Origin: a virus
Reading direction: 5' to 3' (one strand)
IMG/VR virus record: IMGVR_UViG_3300031239_000001
Coordinates: 62,001 to 126,000 of that record
DNA: 64,000 nucleotides
The stretch's first letter is position 1; each line of letters starts with the position of its first letter. Below the pieces are notes generated by a model. That model was not told where the DNA came from, did not search any database, and saw only the letters and a list, made by a program, of their open reading frames with translations. The position numbers and the translations under genes were made by a program. Of the stretch, positions 24,770 to 32,812 are shown one piece after another.

Positions 24770-25371
24770 GCGCAGACAAGCGAACCGTGAGCACCGATGC
24801 CCTGGAGACCCTCGGACAAATCCACACCAAGCAGGAGAAGCGCGACGCGATCCATTTGGCGGTTTTGCCGGTGATGGCCTCCTGCAGCTTGCTTCCGGGT
24901 GAGGATATCGTTATCAAAGACGGAGTAGCTTACGACCCGTCCGATGTCGAGGCCCGAGGATCAGAAGTTCTGTGCATCGTCGACCCGTTCCTCGAAGGTA
25001 AGGTCAAGAAGGGCCAGAAGTTCTGGGCCATTCTGCGGCCCCGGCTGGTAAAGTCTCTGCGCCACGTTTGGGAGCACCCTGCGTTCCCGGAGGGGAGCGA
25101 AGAGCCTAAGCTGGAGACGGCGAAGGCCGTAACTACCGCCCAGATTGCCTCCCGACAGTGGATTCAGGACTTTGCTGCAAGCGTTTCACTCAAGTACGAT
25201 GTCCTCATGGAGGGGGCCGATAGCTACCTCAATCACGGCGACTATCTTTGCTTTGGCGGACTGCTTGAGGGCGAAGACGTACCTGATGAGTTTTGGAACC
25301 ACTACGAAGTGGTGACGGGGAGAACTGTCCCCGAAGCGAATCGCGGCAGCTTCTTTACCTGCAGCTGTTAG
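24766..25371 (+). CDS. Hypothetical protein, last gene of the rightward early block
   Basis: The 201-residue protein is globular with an all-mixed composition (ASCSLLPGEDIVIKDG, then DYLCFGGLLEGEDV and PDEFWNHYEVVTGR). It ends in FFTCSC. Its stop codon overlaps the stop of the leftward gene on the other strand (TTAG), so transcription of both units must meet here. No family is assigned with confidence. Confidence 0.65.
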   Translation: MSADKRTVSTDALETLGQIHTKQEKRDAIHLAVLPVMASCSLLPGEDIVIKDGVAYDPSDVEARGSEVLCIVDPFLEGKVKKGQKFWAILRPRLVKSLRHVWEHPAFPEGSEEPKLETAKAVTTAQIASRQWIQDFAASVSLKYDVLMEGADSYLNHGDYLCFGGLLEGEDVPDEFWNHYEVVTGRTVPEANRGSFFTCSC

Positions 25372-25673
25372 ACGGGCTGCTGACCGCCCACAACCTGACG
25401 GTCGGTCTGGTACGTTGCCGCCCCGCCGTTGAAGGCCGAGAGGTCAGAAAACATCACAGCATTAGGCGGCCCACGTAAAGGAGCTAGACAAGCCCGGAAA
25501 GTCGTGGTAGAAAGAAGCTCGGTCACTTGAATCTGGACCGAAGCTACCCCAACTTTTGATAGCGAGCCTTCCTGTCCAACCAACACCCCAGTAGTGCTGG
25601 CGCAGGTCAACATGCCACTGGCGTTCGCCGCAGTAATGGTAACGGTGATTGGATTTGAAAGAATGGCCGACAT
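25368..25673 (-). CDS. Stand-alone paralogue of the tail-fibre N-terminal domain
   Basis: The 101-residue protein matches the first 95 residues of the leftward fibre gene ending at 28143: both share SGxLTCxSTxGVxxGQxGxxSKxGV, FSDLSAFxGG / FGDLSAFDGG and QVV near the end. In the fibre this domain precedes the shaft, so here it is a free capping or adaptor domain. It is the only gene of its unit and starts downstream of a TAATCT box 7 nt from the ATG. It could be a fibre remnant, a virion decoration protein or a competitor for a fibre partner. Confidence 0.75.
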   Translation of the reverse strand: MSAILSNPITVTITAANASGMLTCASTTGVLVGQEGSLSKVGVASVQIQVTELLSTTTFRACLAPLRGPPNAVMFSDLSAFNGGAATYQTDRQVVGGQQPV

Positions 25674-25683
25674 GAGTTATAGA
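25655..25683 (+). promoter_or_regulatory. Sigma70-like promoter for the 25698-28142 rightward unit
   Basis: TTGAAA at 25655-25660 and TATAGA at 25678-25683 are 17 nt apart. Transcription would start near 25690, leaving a very short leader that still contains the AGGTGGAG ribosome site of the next gene. The -35 and spacer lie inside the opposing gene. Confidence 0.55.
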
Positions 25684-25686
25684 TTA
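25681..25686 (-). promoter_or_regulatory. Leftward TAATCT start-site box
   Basis: Read leftward, TAATCT is followed by 7 nt and the ATG at 25673. It belongs to the AATCTT family of boxes seen before seven other leftward units, with one extra base of spacing and A for the final T. It overlaps three bases of the rightward -10 box, so the two promoters probably exclude each other. Confidence 0.5.
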
Positions 25687-25697
25687 GGTGGAGCAAA

Positions 25698-25895
25698 ATG
25701 CTGAACGACGACGCGATTCCGATTGATATCGATGAAGACGTGGTGACCGAGGAGGTCTCGTACGACGACATCACCGTGCCGTACGCTTTCACCCCTCTTG
25801 AGATGGTAGGCCTCCTGATGGAAGCCGGGATGGGGAAGAGCGTCGAAAATTTCCTCAAAGTTTGGGATGGACCTAAGCTCCAGGGGATGGTATAA
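25698..25895 (+). CDS. Small acidic hypothetical protein
   Basis: The 65-residue product has an acidic start (DDAIPIDIDEDVVTEEVSYDD). The ribosome site AGGTGGAG lies 7 nt before the ATG. Its stop overlaps the next start (TAATG). Function unknown. Confidence 0.6.
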   Translation: MLNDDAIPIDIDEDVVTEEVSYDDITVPYAFTPLEMVGLLMEAGMGKSVENFLKVWDGPKLQGMV

Positions 25896-26344
25896 TGCCC
25901 TGCTCACCACTTATGCACTCGCGTTGGTTTCTTTATCAAAACACTCTTTTGAAGGGCCCCGAGAAAAACTGGTGCCCACATTGCGACCGGCCTTCTTTCT
26001 CGTTTTGGCTGTCTCAGGTGCACGAAAAAGCGGACAATGCGGACGACACCAATGCCTACTGGATGAGGGTGTTCAATCAAATCGTGAAACACGGCAAGGA
26101 AGACACCGAATACTGGGTGCCCTACAAGGCAGCTCCCGTCAGGCGCCAAGGCCTCATATCTTATGGATTCAAGGAAGTTGGGGATGGTAAGTTCGAGGTC
26201 TCGTTCGGTAAAGACCCGTCTGAAATCTCAATATTGGATTGCCTGAGACAAGAACAGTACCTCTGGGAACCAGACCAGCGCCGTCTTATTCAAAAATTGA
26301 AAGAGGAAAGGTACGAAAGGAATCGACCGAAGAAACAGGATTAA
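25895..26344 (+). CDS. Hypothetical protein with CxxC motif
   Basis: The 149-residue protein contains CPHCDRPSF near residue 27 and a basic C terminus (KEERYERNRPKKQD). The Trp/Tyr-rich middle suggests a globular domain. It is coupled to the small acidic gene upstream. No family is recognised. Confidence 0.65.
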   Translation: MPCSPLMHSRWFLYQNTLLKGPEKNWCPHCDRPSFSFWLSQVHEKADNADDTNAYWMRVFNQIVKHGKEDTEYWVPYKAAPVRRQGLISYGFKEVGDGKFEVSFGKDPSEISILDCLRQEQYLWEPDQRRLIQKLKEERYERNRPKKQD

Positions 26345-26572
26345 TTTGGGCGTGGTGCAAGACGACCGGCCGGCCTACCTTGCACTTTTGGACGACTGCG
26401 TATTTTGGACAAACCAGGCCTCGGTTTGGGGAGGATGAAGGGGTACGCAGCGGCGCCCGCTATTTTACGCCTACGGGCAATCTATACACTGGACTGTGTA
26501 GAACACATTCACAAGACCTGTGCCATGGTGGTACCGGGGTCTATCAGAGTAACGCAACAAAAGGAGTATACA
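26345..26572 (+). other. 228-bp gap without a credible gene
   Basis: This is the longest non-coding stretch of the window. A small hairpin AGCGG-CGC-CCGCT at 26449-26461 is followed by ATTTT and could be a weak terminator for the upstream pair. TATACA near 26483 and TATTTT near 26401 might be -10 boxes, but neither has a well-spaced -35. The gap ends with the AAAGGAG ribosome site of the first lipoprotein. No tRNA cloverleaf is seen. Confidence 0.5.
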
Positions 26573-27307
26573 ATGAGACGAGTATTGATTGGATTAGTAT
26601 TGGGCGCGGCGCTTGCCGCATGCGGCGGCACGCGACAGGGGGTCGATGTCCCTGTGTCTGACCCGGGCCTTGTGGACGTGAGCCAGGTAAAGCTGCTCGC
26701 GAACGAGCACGACATCGTCAACGATGCGAACTCGTTTGGGTTCTTGGAGTCTTTCGACAGTTTCAACGCAATTGGCCCCGCTGGCAGCGGGGCTCCCGAG
26801 GCGAGCATCAGGGGATCTGGCTCGTTTCGCTACGTGCAGGGCACCGTGTCGGGTGCGAGCGCGTGCACGTCCGGTGGGTCATGCTGGATCATCAGCACCG
26901 TCGGGTCGGCTACGGCCCCATTCGTGGTGTGCCAGGCCGGCGCCGGGAGCGGCCGCGACCTCAAGCTCCGACCAGCGGTGGGCGTCGAGGCCAACAACGT
27001 TGGCTCTCTCTGGCCGGCGGCGTGGTCAAACGGAGGCGCCCAGTGGACTGGGAATACTTACTCGGGGAATTCGGGCAATGACCCGGCGACCTGGAACGCC
27101 ACGTTTAACAACATGGCGTGCGTGTGGTCGGACACCAACCAGACCGTCACTCCGACGCTGGTCTATGCGGCTTCGTTCGATTCCACGTTCGATTTCACGA
27201 GCCACATCCCGCTCCTGTGGGTCGAGATCCAGTTTACGTCGTCGCGGGGCATTTTCCCTCGCAAATACCGGCAGGTCATGCCCATGACGTGGTCGTCCTC
27301 GTTCTGA
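26573..27307 (+). CDS. Secreted lipoprotein, first of a paralogous pair
   Basis: The 244-residue protein has a lipoprotein signal: MRR, a hydrophobic VLIGLVLGAALAA and lipobox AAC at about residue 17, so the mature protein would be lipid-anchored in the envelope. ATG 26573 has AAAGGAG 8 nt upstream. The mature part is Gly/Ser/Trp-rich with several Cys. It shares an overall layout with the next gene: SLWPAAWSNGGAQWT matches SWLFPATWDNHGTQWT, and both end in a YRxVxPM segment. No enzyme motif is seen. It sits beside the fibre genes, so blocking of the phage receptor against superinfection is a reasonable guess. Confidence 0.75.
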   Translation: MRRVLIGLVLGAALAACGGTRQGVDVPVSDPGLVDVSQVKLLANEHDIVNDANSFGFLESFDSFNAIGPAGSGAPEASIRGSGSFRYVQGTVSGASACTSGGSCWIISTVGSATAPFVVCQAGAGSGRDLKLRPAVGVEANNVGSLWPAAWSNGGAQWTGNTYSGNSGNDPATWNATFNNMACVWSDTNQTVTPTLVYAASFDSTFDFTSHIPLLWVEIQFTSSRGIFPRKYRQVMPMTWSSSF

Positions 27308-27320
27308 GATGGAGAAGAGC

Positions 27321-28142
27321 ATGAAGAAGATCATCATTTTTGTGGCGCTATTGGCGGCATGCGGTGGAACCCCAAGGCCGCAGGACCTAGCCCTCGTTGA
27401 GACGGGACCGCACCAGGCTCCAGCCGAAATCTCGGTGGCGCAAGAAAAAATCGTGGCGTGTCAGTCTTACGTGCATACATCCGACGCCGGCAACGCTGGG
27501 TTTGTCGAGTTCAAGCAGGGAGGCGGAGCTGGATCATTGGTTGGAGTGGGCGTAGGGAGTTTGCCGTACTGGCGATTCGATTCCCGCGCCTCGACGTTCG
27601 TCCCAGTTAACGCATTCGCACAGATGTGCGACGAAAATCACCGAGGCGATCCCAATCGCGACTACGCCACGTGCGACTGGGTGCTTGGACTGAGCCACAC
27701 GGCAGCGCAGACCTCGGCAGCATCAGGGCCATTGCTAGTGTGCAATGGATTGGCACTGCTCAAAACCTCGTGGTCCTCGGCAGATGCCATCGAATTCGTC
27801 GGTGGCAACAATGGTCAGTCGTGGCTGTTCCCGGCAACTTGGGATAACCACGGAACACAGTGGACCACCAAAACCTGGATTCTCGACCACGACACTGCCA
27901 ACCCCAACCCCGGAGAGTGTCACTGGGATTTCGATCCTAGCAATCCGGTGCGTATCGACAGTGTCGAAATGCTCACGTTCGAGCCCAACGCGACCGCGCA
28001 GACGCAGCTACCCGCAATTGGGTTCGGCACTAACTGGCTATCAATCGATGTGAATTATGTCAGTCAGGGGGTAGCCTACGAATACCGGGTAGTCCAGCCG
28101 ATGCATTACGATACTCCTGGGCCAGCGCACAGCTGCCCGTAA
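27321..28142 (+). CDS. Secreted lipoprotein, second of a paralogous pair
   Basis: The 273-residue protein has the signal KKIIIFVALLAAC with lipobox LAAC at about residue 13. ATG 27321 with GGAGAAGAG upstream is preferred over the ATG 12 nt earlier. Homology to the upstream lipoprotein is visible in WLFPATWDNHGTQWT and YRVVQPM. The two genes are 13 nt apart and would be co-transcribed. The stop is directly next to the stop of the opposing fibre gene (TAATTA). Role unknown; receptor masking is proposed by position only. Confidence 0.75.
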   Translation: MKKIIIFVALLAACGGTPRPQDLALVETGPHQAPAEISVAQEKIVACQSYVHTSDAGNAGFVEFKQGGGAGSLVGVGVGSLPYWRFDSRASTFVPVNAFAQMCDENHRGDPNRDYATCDWVLGLSHTAAQTSAASGPLLVCNGLALLKTSWSSADAIEFVGGNNGQSWLFPATWDNHGTQWTTKTWILDHDTANPNPGECHWDFDPSNPVRIDSVEMLTFEPNATAQTQLPAIGFGTNWLSIDVNYVSQGVAYEYRVVQPMHYDTPGPAHSCP

Positions 28143-29669
28143 TTAAATCCAAGTACCAATAAAACTAGAAGGCACCAAATAGACGGCCGTGTCCAGGTCT
28201 AATTTCCTGGATGCGGCCGTCGTTCCATTTGTAACGGAACACCATGGGAAGACAGGGGCAAAGGCTCCCATGCTGAAGCTTACCGGAGTTTCCCCATCAA
28301 TTGCACCAAACATGGTTCCCGAGCCCGTAGTCCAGACCTCGGCAATATGGAAATTAGTGTCAATGGCGATGGCCGAGGCCACTCCAGAGCCTCCCGAGTA
28401 GAGCCTAAAGTTCGAAGTCGAGGCTGCCCCATTGATGCCAATCCCGACAGTCGCTCCAGAACCCTGGACATAGCCCATAAGCACCTTGGTTTGAGCGTCG
28501 ACACCAGACGGCACACGGAAAACGAATAGGGCGTAAGAGGTCCCCGAATTGGGGTCCGGAGCCCATGATCCTACGAATGTTTCGGGATTACCGGAAGCAG
28601 CGATGGCAGCCGAGCTGGAGGCCGTCCCTGAGGTGTCGAGGCGGGCTAGCCCCGTACCAGTGACTCTGGTTAGAGTCCCATTGCTTCCCAGGTCCCTCGT
28701 CCAGACCGACGCCAGGTCTCCAGGGAGGGCCGCCATTGAGTCGTAGAGCGTTTCTGGGGGCTTGGTCAAGGAAAGCAGTGCCCGAGCCCTACGCGCAGCG
28801 TACAGCGCAATCGAGTCGGTCTTGAGCATGATGCCAGCGTTGAAGGGCTGGACGTCCAGACCGATGGTTAGGCCGAGATTGCCACGAGCCGTGGCTGCGT
28901 TGGCTACGTCGCTTAGGTTGTTGGCAGCCAGCAGGGCGCCCGCAGAAGACCCGAAGAGCACGAAGGTGATGGGGTCCACCCCAAGAACAATCGAGGTATT
29001 GGTATTGACGTATGACCGCTGGCCGTTTACGGTCCCTGTTTCGATATAGGTGACAGCTCCCACAAGGTCGGACCCGGAAGCAGCGTCGGAGCTTCGGGCG
29101 GGTGGGCCAGAAGAAGCAACGACGTAAATCCCATTAGTGGTCGGGTCCGCCTGGTTTTTGATAAGCAGACGATCGCCGGTCAGAAGAGTCGCTCCGTCCA
29201 CTACAGAGCCGTTTTGGAAGTCGGTGGCGATATTGCCTGGGCCGGTAGTGGCAGCGAAGCAGGGCGATTTCCACTCTGAGCTGGACCCACCGCCTCCGCC
29301 GGAGGCATTGATGATGGGGTTCGTAGAGGTTCCGCCGAGGATGATATTGTTGCCGGCGATGATACTGTCGACCCCTCCGCCCGGGGTCCCCACCACTTGT
29401 TCTTCCGCGTTGAAGAGGGCCCCTCCGCCGTCGAAAGCAGACAGGTCTCCGAATACGTTGTTGGAGTTGTAGCCCGGTTCGTCAATTCGGCACCGGAAAG
29501 ACGTGCCGTTGAGGATATCTGTGACCTGAACGTTCCGCGATATGACGCCCGTCTTGGAAATATTCCCTATCTGCCCGATGATCACCCCTAACGTGGAGGA
29601 GCAGGTCAGCACGCCGCTGGACGAAGCAGCGCTGACCGAGATAGAAACTCGCGCCGCTACGATGGACAT
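28143..29669 (-). CDS. Tail fibre / receptor-binding candidate
   Basis: The 508-residue protein has an N-terminal domain (1-95) shared with the gene at 25368, a Gly/Ser linker (SGGGGGSSSE), a fibre module with GDRLLIKNQADPTTNGIYVV near 163-185 that is common in phage fibres, a shaft-like Ala/Gly stretch (AANNLSDVANAATARGNLGL), and a C-terminal beta domain reminiscent of LamG/concanavalin folds (FVGSWAPDPNSG to AIDGETPVSF). It is last in the unit 32454-28143. The C-terminal domain is the probable host-contact part; this is inferred from the general layout of fibres. Confidence 0.75.
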   Translation of the reverse strand: MSIVAARVSISVSAASSSGVLTCSSTLGVIIGQIGNISKTGVISRNVQVTDILNGTSFRCRIDEPGYNSNNVFGDLSAFDGGGALFNAEEQVVGTPGGGVDSIIAGNNIILGGTSTNPIINASGGGGGSSSEWKSPCFAATTGPGNIATDFQNGSVVDGATLLTGDRLLIKNQADPTTNGIYVVASSGPPARSSDAASGSDLVGAVTYIETGTVNGQRSYVNTNTSIVLGVDPITFVLFGSSAGALLAANNLSDVANAATARGNLGLTIGLDVQPFNAGIMLKTDSIALYAARRARALLSLTKPPETLYDSMAALPGDLASVWTRDLGSNGTLTRVTGTGLARLDTSGTASSSAAIAASGNPETFVGSWAPDPNSGTSYALFVFRVPSGVDAQTKVLMGYVQGSGATVGIGINGAASTSNFRLYSGGSGVASAIAIDTNFHIAEVWTTGSGTMFGAIDGETPVSFSMGAFAPVFPWCSVTNGTTAASRKLDLDTAVYLVPSSFIGTWI

Positions 29670-30217
29670 TAGGTCACCGGTTGTTCGAGAAACAATTTCG
29701 CGGTCGTGTCGTTACGTTCGTCAGAAGCGTCTGCTCGGTGACAGGCGGACGAGGCCACATTCCATTGGTGGGATTTGAGTGCTGGTGCCAGATGTTGAGT
29801 TTTGATGAGATTCCCGATACCGCACTGGAAGACCCAATCCAAGGTCCCCAGCTGCGGACCCTCAGGCCATGTATCAAAGTCAGGGAAGTAGTGTTGGATC
29901 TGCTTCCCGAATTCAGCGACACGGGAAAAGAAGAGGTTTTCGATTGCCTGAATCGTCAGCCGAACGTTGGTGAATTGGGCATAGTACGAAGCTCTGAACC
30001 CTACGCCACATTTTGAGACGGTCTGGTAGGCAGCGATTACTTCCGTAGAGGGAGCCGCAGAACCGTCCTTGCGCACCCAATCCAGGGCCAGGCATGATTC
30101 TACAGTGGGAAAGTAGTTCCCGATTCCGCCTGTGACAAAGCCCTTGTTGTCCTTGTAGAGCCAACTCTTGACCCCCTCGTGGACAGAGATGATTTGATAG
30201 GCCCGGAAGTTATTCAT
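29669..30217 (-). CDS. T4-type lysozyme (GH24-like)
   Basis: The 182-residue protein resembles T4 lysozyme at its N terminus: HEGVKSWLYKDNKGFVTGGIG corresponds to the Glu-Asp-Thr catalytic region (T4 E11, D20, T26) with Glu in HEG, Asp in KDNKG and Thr in FVTGGIG. It would cut peptidoglycan. Because it lies between two fibre genes and overlaps both by TAATG, it could be a virion-borne lysozyme, or the endolysin expressed late with the structural genes. No signal peptide and no holin gene next to it are visible. Confidence 0.75.
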   Translation of the reverse strand: MNNFRAYQIISVHEGVKSWLYKDNKGFVTGGIGNYFPTVESCLALDWVRKDGSAAPSTEVIAAYQTVSKCGVGFRASYYAQFTNVRLTIQAIENLFFSRVAEFGKQIQHYFPDFDTWPEGPQLGTLDWVFQCGIGNLIKTQHLAPALKSHQWNVASSACHRADASDERNDTTAKLFLEQPVT

Positions 30218-32454
30218 TAGAGGCCGCCTGTGTATGCTGGAGAAGTTGCCAAAACGGTTTCCGTACCGTCAAACCATTGAACAACCAAGCTGTCTGTAGT
30301 GGACCGTCCGGGCGTTCCAGATGTCAAAGAAGCAAACGTTATGGAGGTGACACCGGGACTGATGGGATTAGCGGTAGAGATTTTGTAGTTGAAGCCGGTA
30401 CGGACGGTTCCGGCTGTTATTCTGGTGGCCATGTTGTTGCAACACTTCGCCGAGTCGTCATTGTCTGTCGTCCTGATCAAAATCCAAGGAGTGCCCGCGC
30501 TCCCTACCTGTGTGACGACATAGATTCCGTTATCTCCGCCGGCTGTGGCCGCTGTTACCAAGATGCGGTCGTTGAGGGCAACCGCTACGCTGTCTACCGA
30601 GAGGGCTCCGTTAGCGTTTGCCGTTAATGTGCGACCTACAGCGGGACCGCCGCTGGCAGTGTACGCTGGCAGCGCGGCAGCGGTACTTAGGCGACATGGC
30701 GCGCGCCAGAACAAGGTAGGCTTGAGGTACATCCTGGTGTATGCCAGACTTCCTCCCGATACGTACCCACCAGCGAAAGGCTGTGCCAGTGAAGTGTTGA
30801 TCCGGAGCGCCCCGGACGCTTCAACAGAAAACAGTTCATCGTCGTTGGTACCTGTAACCCCAAGACTTACTTCACGTTGAGCGGCAACATACAAAACCCC
30901 TGCGGCTGAATAAGGTCCACTTGCGCCCAGACCATTGGCCTTCATGGAAATTCCCAACGTACCGAAGGCTGCATAAGAGGACCTCCCCCGAATAATGGTG
31001 CAGCAACCGGCGCTATCGGTCGTGGTCTGCAGGTTAATGGGGAATGAGGTTCCCGATGTAATTAGGATTTGGTTGTCTCCCCCAACAGAACCTCTACCAA
31101 TGACGATGTCACCACCGGAAGGAATATTAACCGTATTCCCGAAATCAAGGTTGTGAGAGATACCGCCACAAGTCGCCGTGTAGAAACCTGTAGGAGACAT
31201 TGCTACGGTCGGAACAACGGGGATGCTGGCAGGGACCCAAGAACCTGAGGCCATGCTGGTGACTCTGACTGCTCCTGTGGCTCCCGTAGTGGCCTGGCGA
31301 AACGAGCCGCCTACCGGGAACGGCTGGTCGCGCACATATACGTTCGAGCCGCTGCGGTAAGCGATTACAAAGCGCTGGCCAGGTGTGGCCGAACCGCCAA
31401 GAGTCTGCAGAGTTCCTTTTTGTGCAGTCAGGGCGTTTACGCCAGCGACGGTTCTAGTGGTAGACCTATCGATATCAACGTAAAGGCACTGTCCGTCAGA
31501 GAGATTGGTCAGCCCCGCACTGTCTGTCAATTGGTCATTGATCTCGTTGAGGGTGGCGTTGCTGTTGTCAAAAACAAAACGAAGCCCTTGCCAATGGAGG
31601 TTGGTACCTGTCCACTCGAACGACTCCGAGGTGTTAACAAACACATTTCCGTTGCCAGTCATTCTGATGTTGCGGTCAGCGGCGAGGGAGTACCAATACT
31701 GTCCTCCGCCAATTTCCCACAACTTGGTCATGATGGCGTTCATCCAGTCTTTAGTGGAGAACAGTGAGCGGTCTCCGGCCACAGTAGCTAGAGAGGCGGA
31801 AGACTCGTCACGCCCGCCCGGCCATCCGAACGGATTCACAGACTGGGGGTTACTGCCACCCGAGCCGAGACGAAAGAGCAGGTTGCGAGCGTCTGTAATG
31901 GAAAGGATTGCGTTGGCCCCGTCTGTGGTGACCTTGGCCAAAGGACAGATGCCCGGAGTACCGCTGAACTCGGTCGTGCTGACGACAATTACGTAGTCGA
32001 GGGTCCTCGCCAGAGGGACGGTATAAGGCGTCTCCAGGCCCGTGTCTGGGTTGTAGAATTGAACAACGTCTGCGGTGCTGTCGTCTGCGGTTCGAGTGAA
32101 GTCGATGCCTACGAAATTGACAGCGTTGGGAGCGAAGCCCCCAGACATTCTGGGGTTGACGGTCGACAGGATCTCGTTGGCTCGGTCCTCGGGTACGTGC
32201 AGGTACGAACCAGCCTCCGAGGCCTCATAATGCAGGATGAGCCCGCCGGCCGTCTGGAGAACCAGCGAGGTCGCCGCGTTCCCTATGACGCCAGTGGTGA
32301 CCAGATTGAAGCCGCTAATGATAGTTGGGACTTTATTGGTAGCGATGAGGCCTAGAACGTCGAAGTCGTTCGCAACACTGGATTCCAGGGCCCGCAGGTG
32401 TTGCAGGTCCACGCGCTGCTGACTCAACCAGTTCTGCTGCCTCTGAATTGCCAT
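30217..32454 (-). CDS. Large tail-fibre or baseplate-fibre protein
   Basis: The 745-residue protein starts in a helical segment (QRQQNWLSQQRVDLQHLRAL), then has beta-rich domains and, near residue 628, a second copy of the fibre module (LNDRILVTAATAGGDNGIYVV) found in the 28143 gene. The tail end SLVVQWFDGTETVLATSPAY is beta-rich. First gene of its unit, with AATCTT 5 nt before the ATG. It is probably a fibre or connector that carries the downstream receptor-binding protein; the exact place in the virion is unknown. Confidence 0.7.
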   Translation of the reverse strand: MAIQRQQNWLSQQRVDLQHLRALESSVANDFDVLGLIATNKVPTIISGFNLVTTGVIGNAATSLVLQTAGGLILHYEASEAGSYLHVPEDRANEILSTVNPRMSGGFAPNAVNFVGIDFTRTADDSTADVVQFYNPDTGLETPYTVPLARTLDYVIVVSTTEFSGTPGICPLAKVTTDGANAILSITDARNLLFRLGSGGSNPQSVNPFGWPGGRDESSASLATVAGDRSLFSTKDWMNAIMTKLWEIGGGQYWYSLAADRNIRMTGNGNVFVNTSESFEWTGTNLHWQGLRFVFDNSNATLNEINDQLTDSAGLTNLSDGQCLYVDIDRSTTRTVAGVNALTAQKGTLQTLGGSATPGQRFVIAYRSGSNVYVRDQPFPVGGSFRQATTGATGAVRVTSMASGSWVPASIPVVPTVAMSPTGFYTATCGGISHNLDFGNTVNIPSGGDIVIGRGSVGGDNQILITSGTSFPINLQTTTDSAGCCTIIRGRSSYAAFGTLGISMKANGLGASGPYSAAGVLYVAAQREVSLGVTGTNDDELFSVEASGALRINTSLAQPFAGGYVSGGSLAYTRMYLKPTLFWRAPCRLSTAAALPAYTASGGPAVGRTLTANANGALSVDSVAVALNDRILVTAATAGGDNGIYVVTQVGSAGTPWILIRTTDNDDSAKCCNNMATRITAGTVRTGFNYKISTANPISPGVTSITFASLTSGTPGRSTTDSLVVQWFDGTETVLATSPAYTGGL

Positions 32455-32476
32455 GTCCCAAGATTCGTGCTAGACT
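32448..32476 (+). promoter_or_regulatory. Sigma70-like promoter for the single gene 32537
   Basis: TTGCCA at 32448-32453 and TAGACT at 32471-32476 are 17 nt apart. It overlaps the start codon of the leftward fibre gene. The predicted leader is about 55 nt and holds an AAGGAGAG ribosome site, so this unit is not leaderless. Confidence 0.5.
32460..32465 (-). promoter_or_regulatory. Leftward AATCTT start-site box
   Basis: Read leftward, GAATCTT is followed by exactly 5 nt (GGGAC) and ATG 32454. No Shine-Dalgarno is present. No -35-like sequence stands out. Confidence 0.65.
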
Positions 32477-32536
32477 GCTCCCTTGGAGTCGTGGCCCAGG
32501 TGGCGCGACAAGAAAACCCAGTAGAAGGAGAGAAAC

Positions 32537-32812
32537 ATGCAATTCAAGATGGTATTTAAGGTAAAGTCGGTTACGCAGGATTGGAATGGTGAGGCCAAGG
32601 TCAAGATGGTCCCGACGGGGGCGCCGTTGAGTGGCACGGTCGGCTCGACCGTCAATAACGAGGTCTGGGGAGGCGGCTCACCAAACGGAGAGATTTTTCT
32701 TGACAATGTCTTGGGCGATATCGGGGCCGACCTGATTGCCGGCAAGGAATACAACGTTCTGGTTTATGACATCGACCCCGTGGAAAGAGCTGGTGGAAAG
32801 ACTAAGGCTTAA
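32537..32812 (+). CDS. Small hypothetical beta-rich protein
   Basis: The 91-residue protein looks like a small beta barrel (MQFKMVFKVKSVTQDW, ... EYNVLVYDIDPVERA). It has a strong ribosome site (AAGGAGAG) and stands alone as a rightward gene between two leftward units. The stop overlaps the stop of the glycosyltransferase gene (TTAA). Function unknown. Confidence 0.7.
   Translation: MQFKMVFKVKSVTQDWNGEAKVKMVPTGAPLSGTVGSTVNNEVWGGGSPNGEIFLDNVLGDIGADLIAGKEYNVLVYDIDPVERAGGKTKA

Noticed and set aside
26449-26466. AGCGG-CGC-CCGCT hairpin with ATTTT as a firm terminator
   Set aside because: The stem is only 5 bp and the T-run 4; noted in the gap entry but not listed as a terminator.
26405-26572. 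Longer start for the first lipoprotein
   Set aside because: It would put 56 residues before a clear lipoprotein signal peptide, and ATG 26573 has a strong ribosome site.
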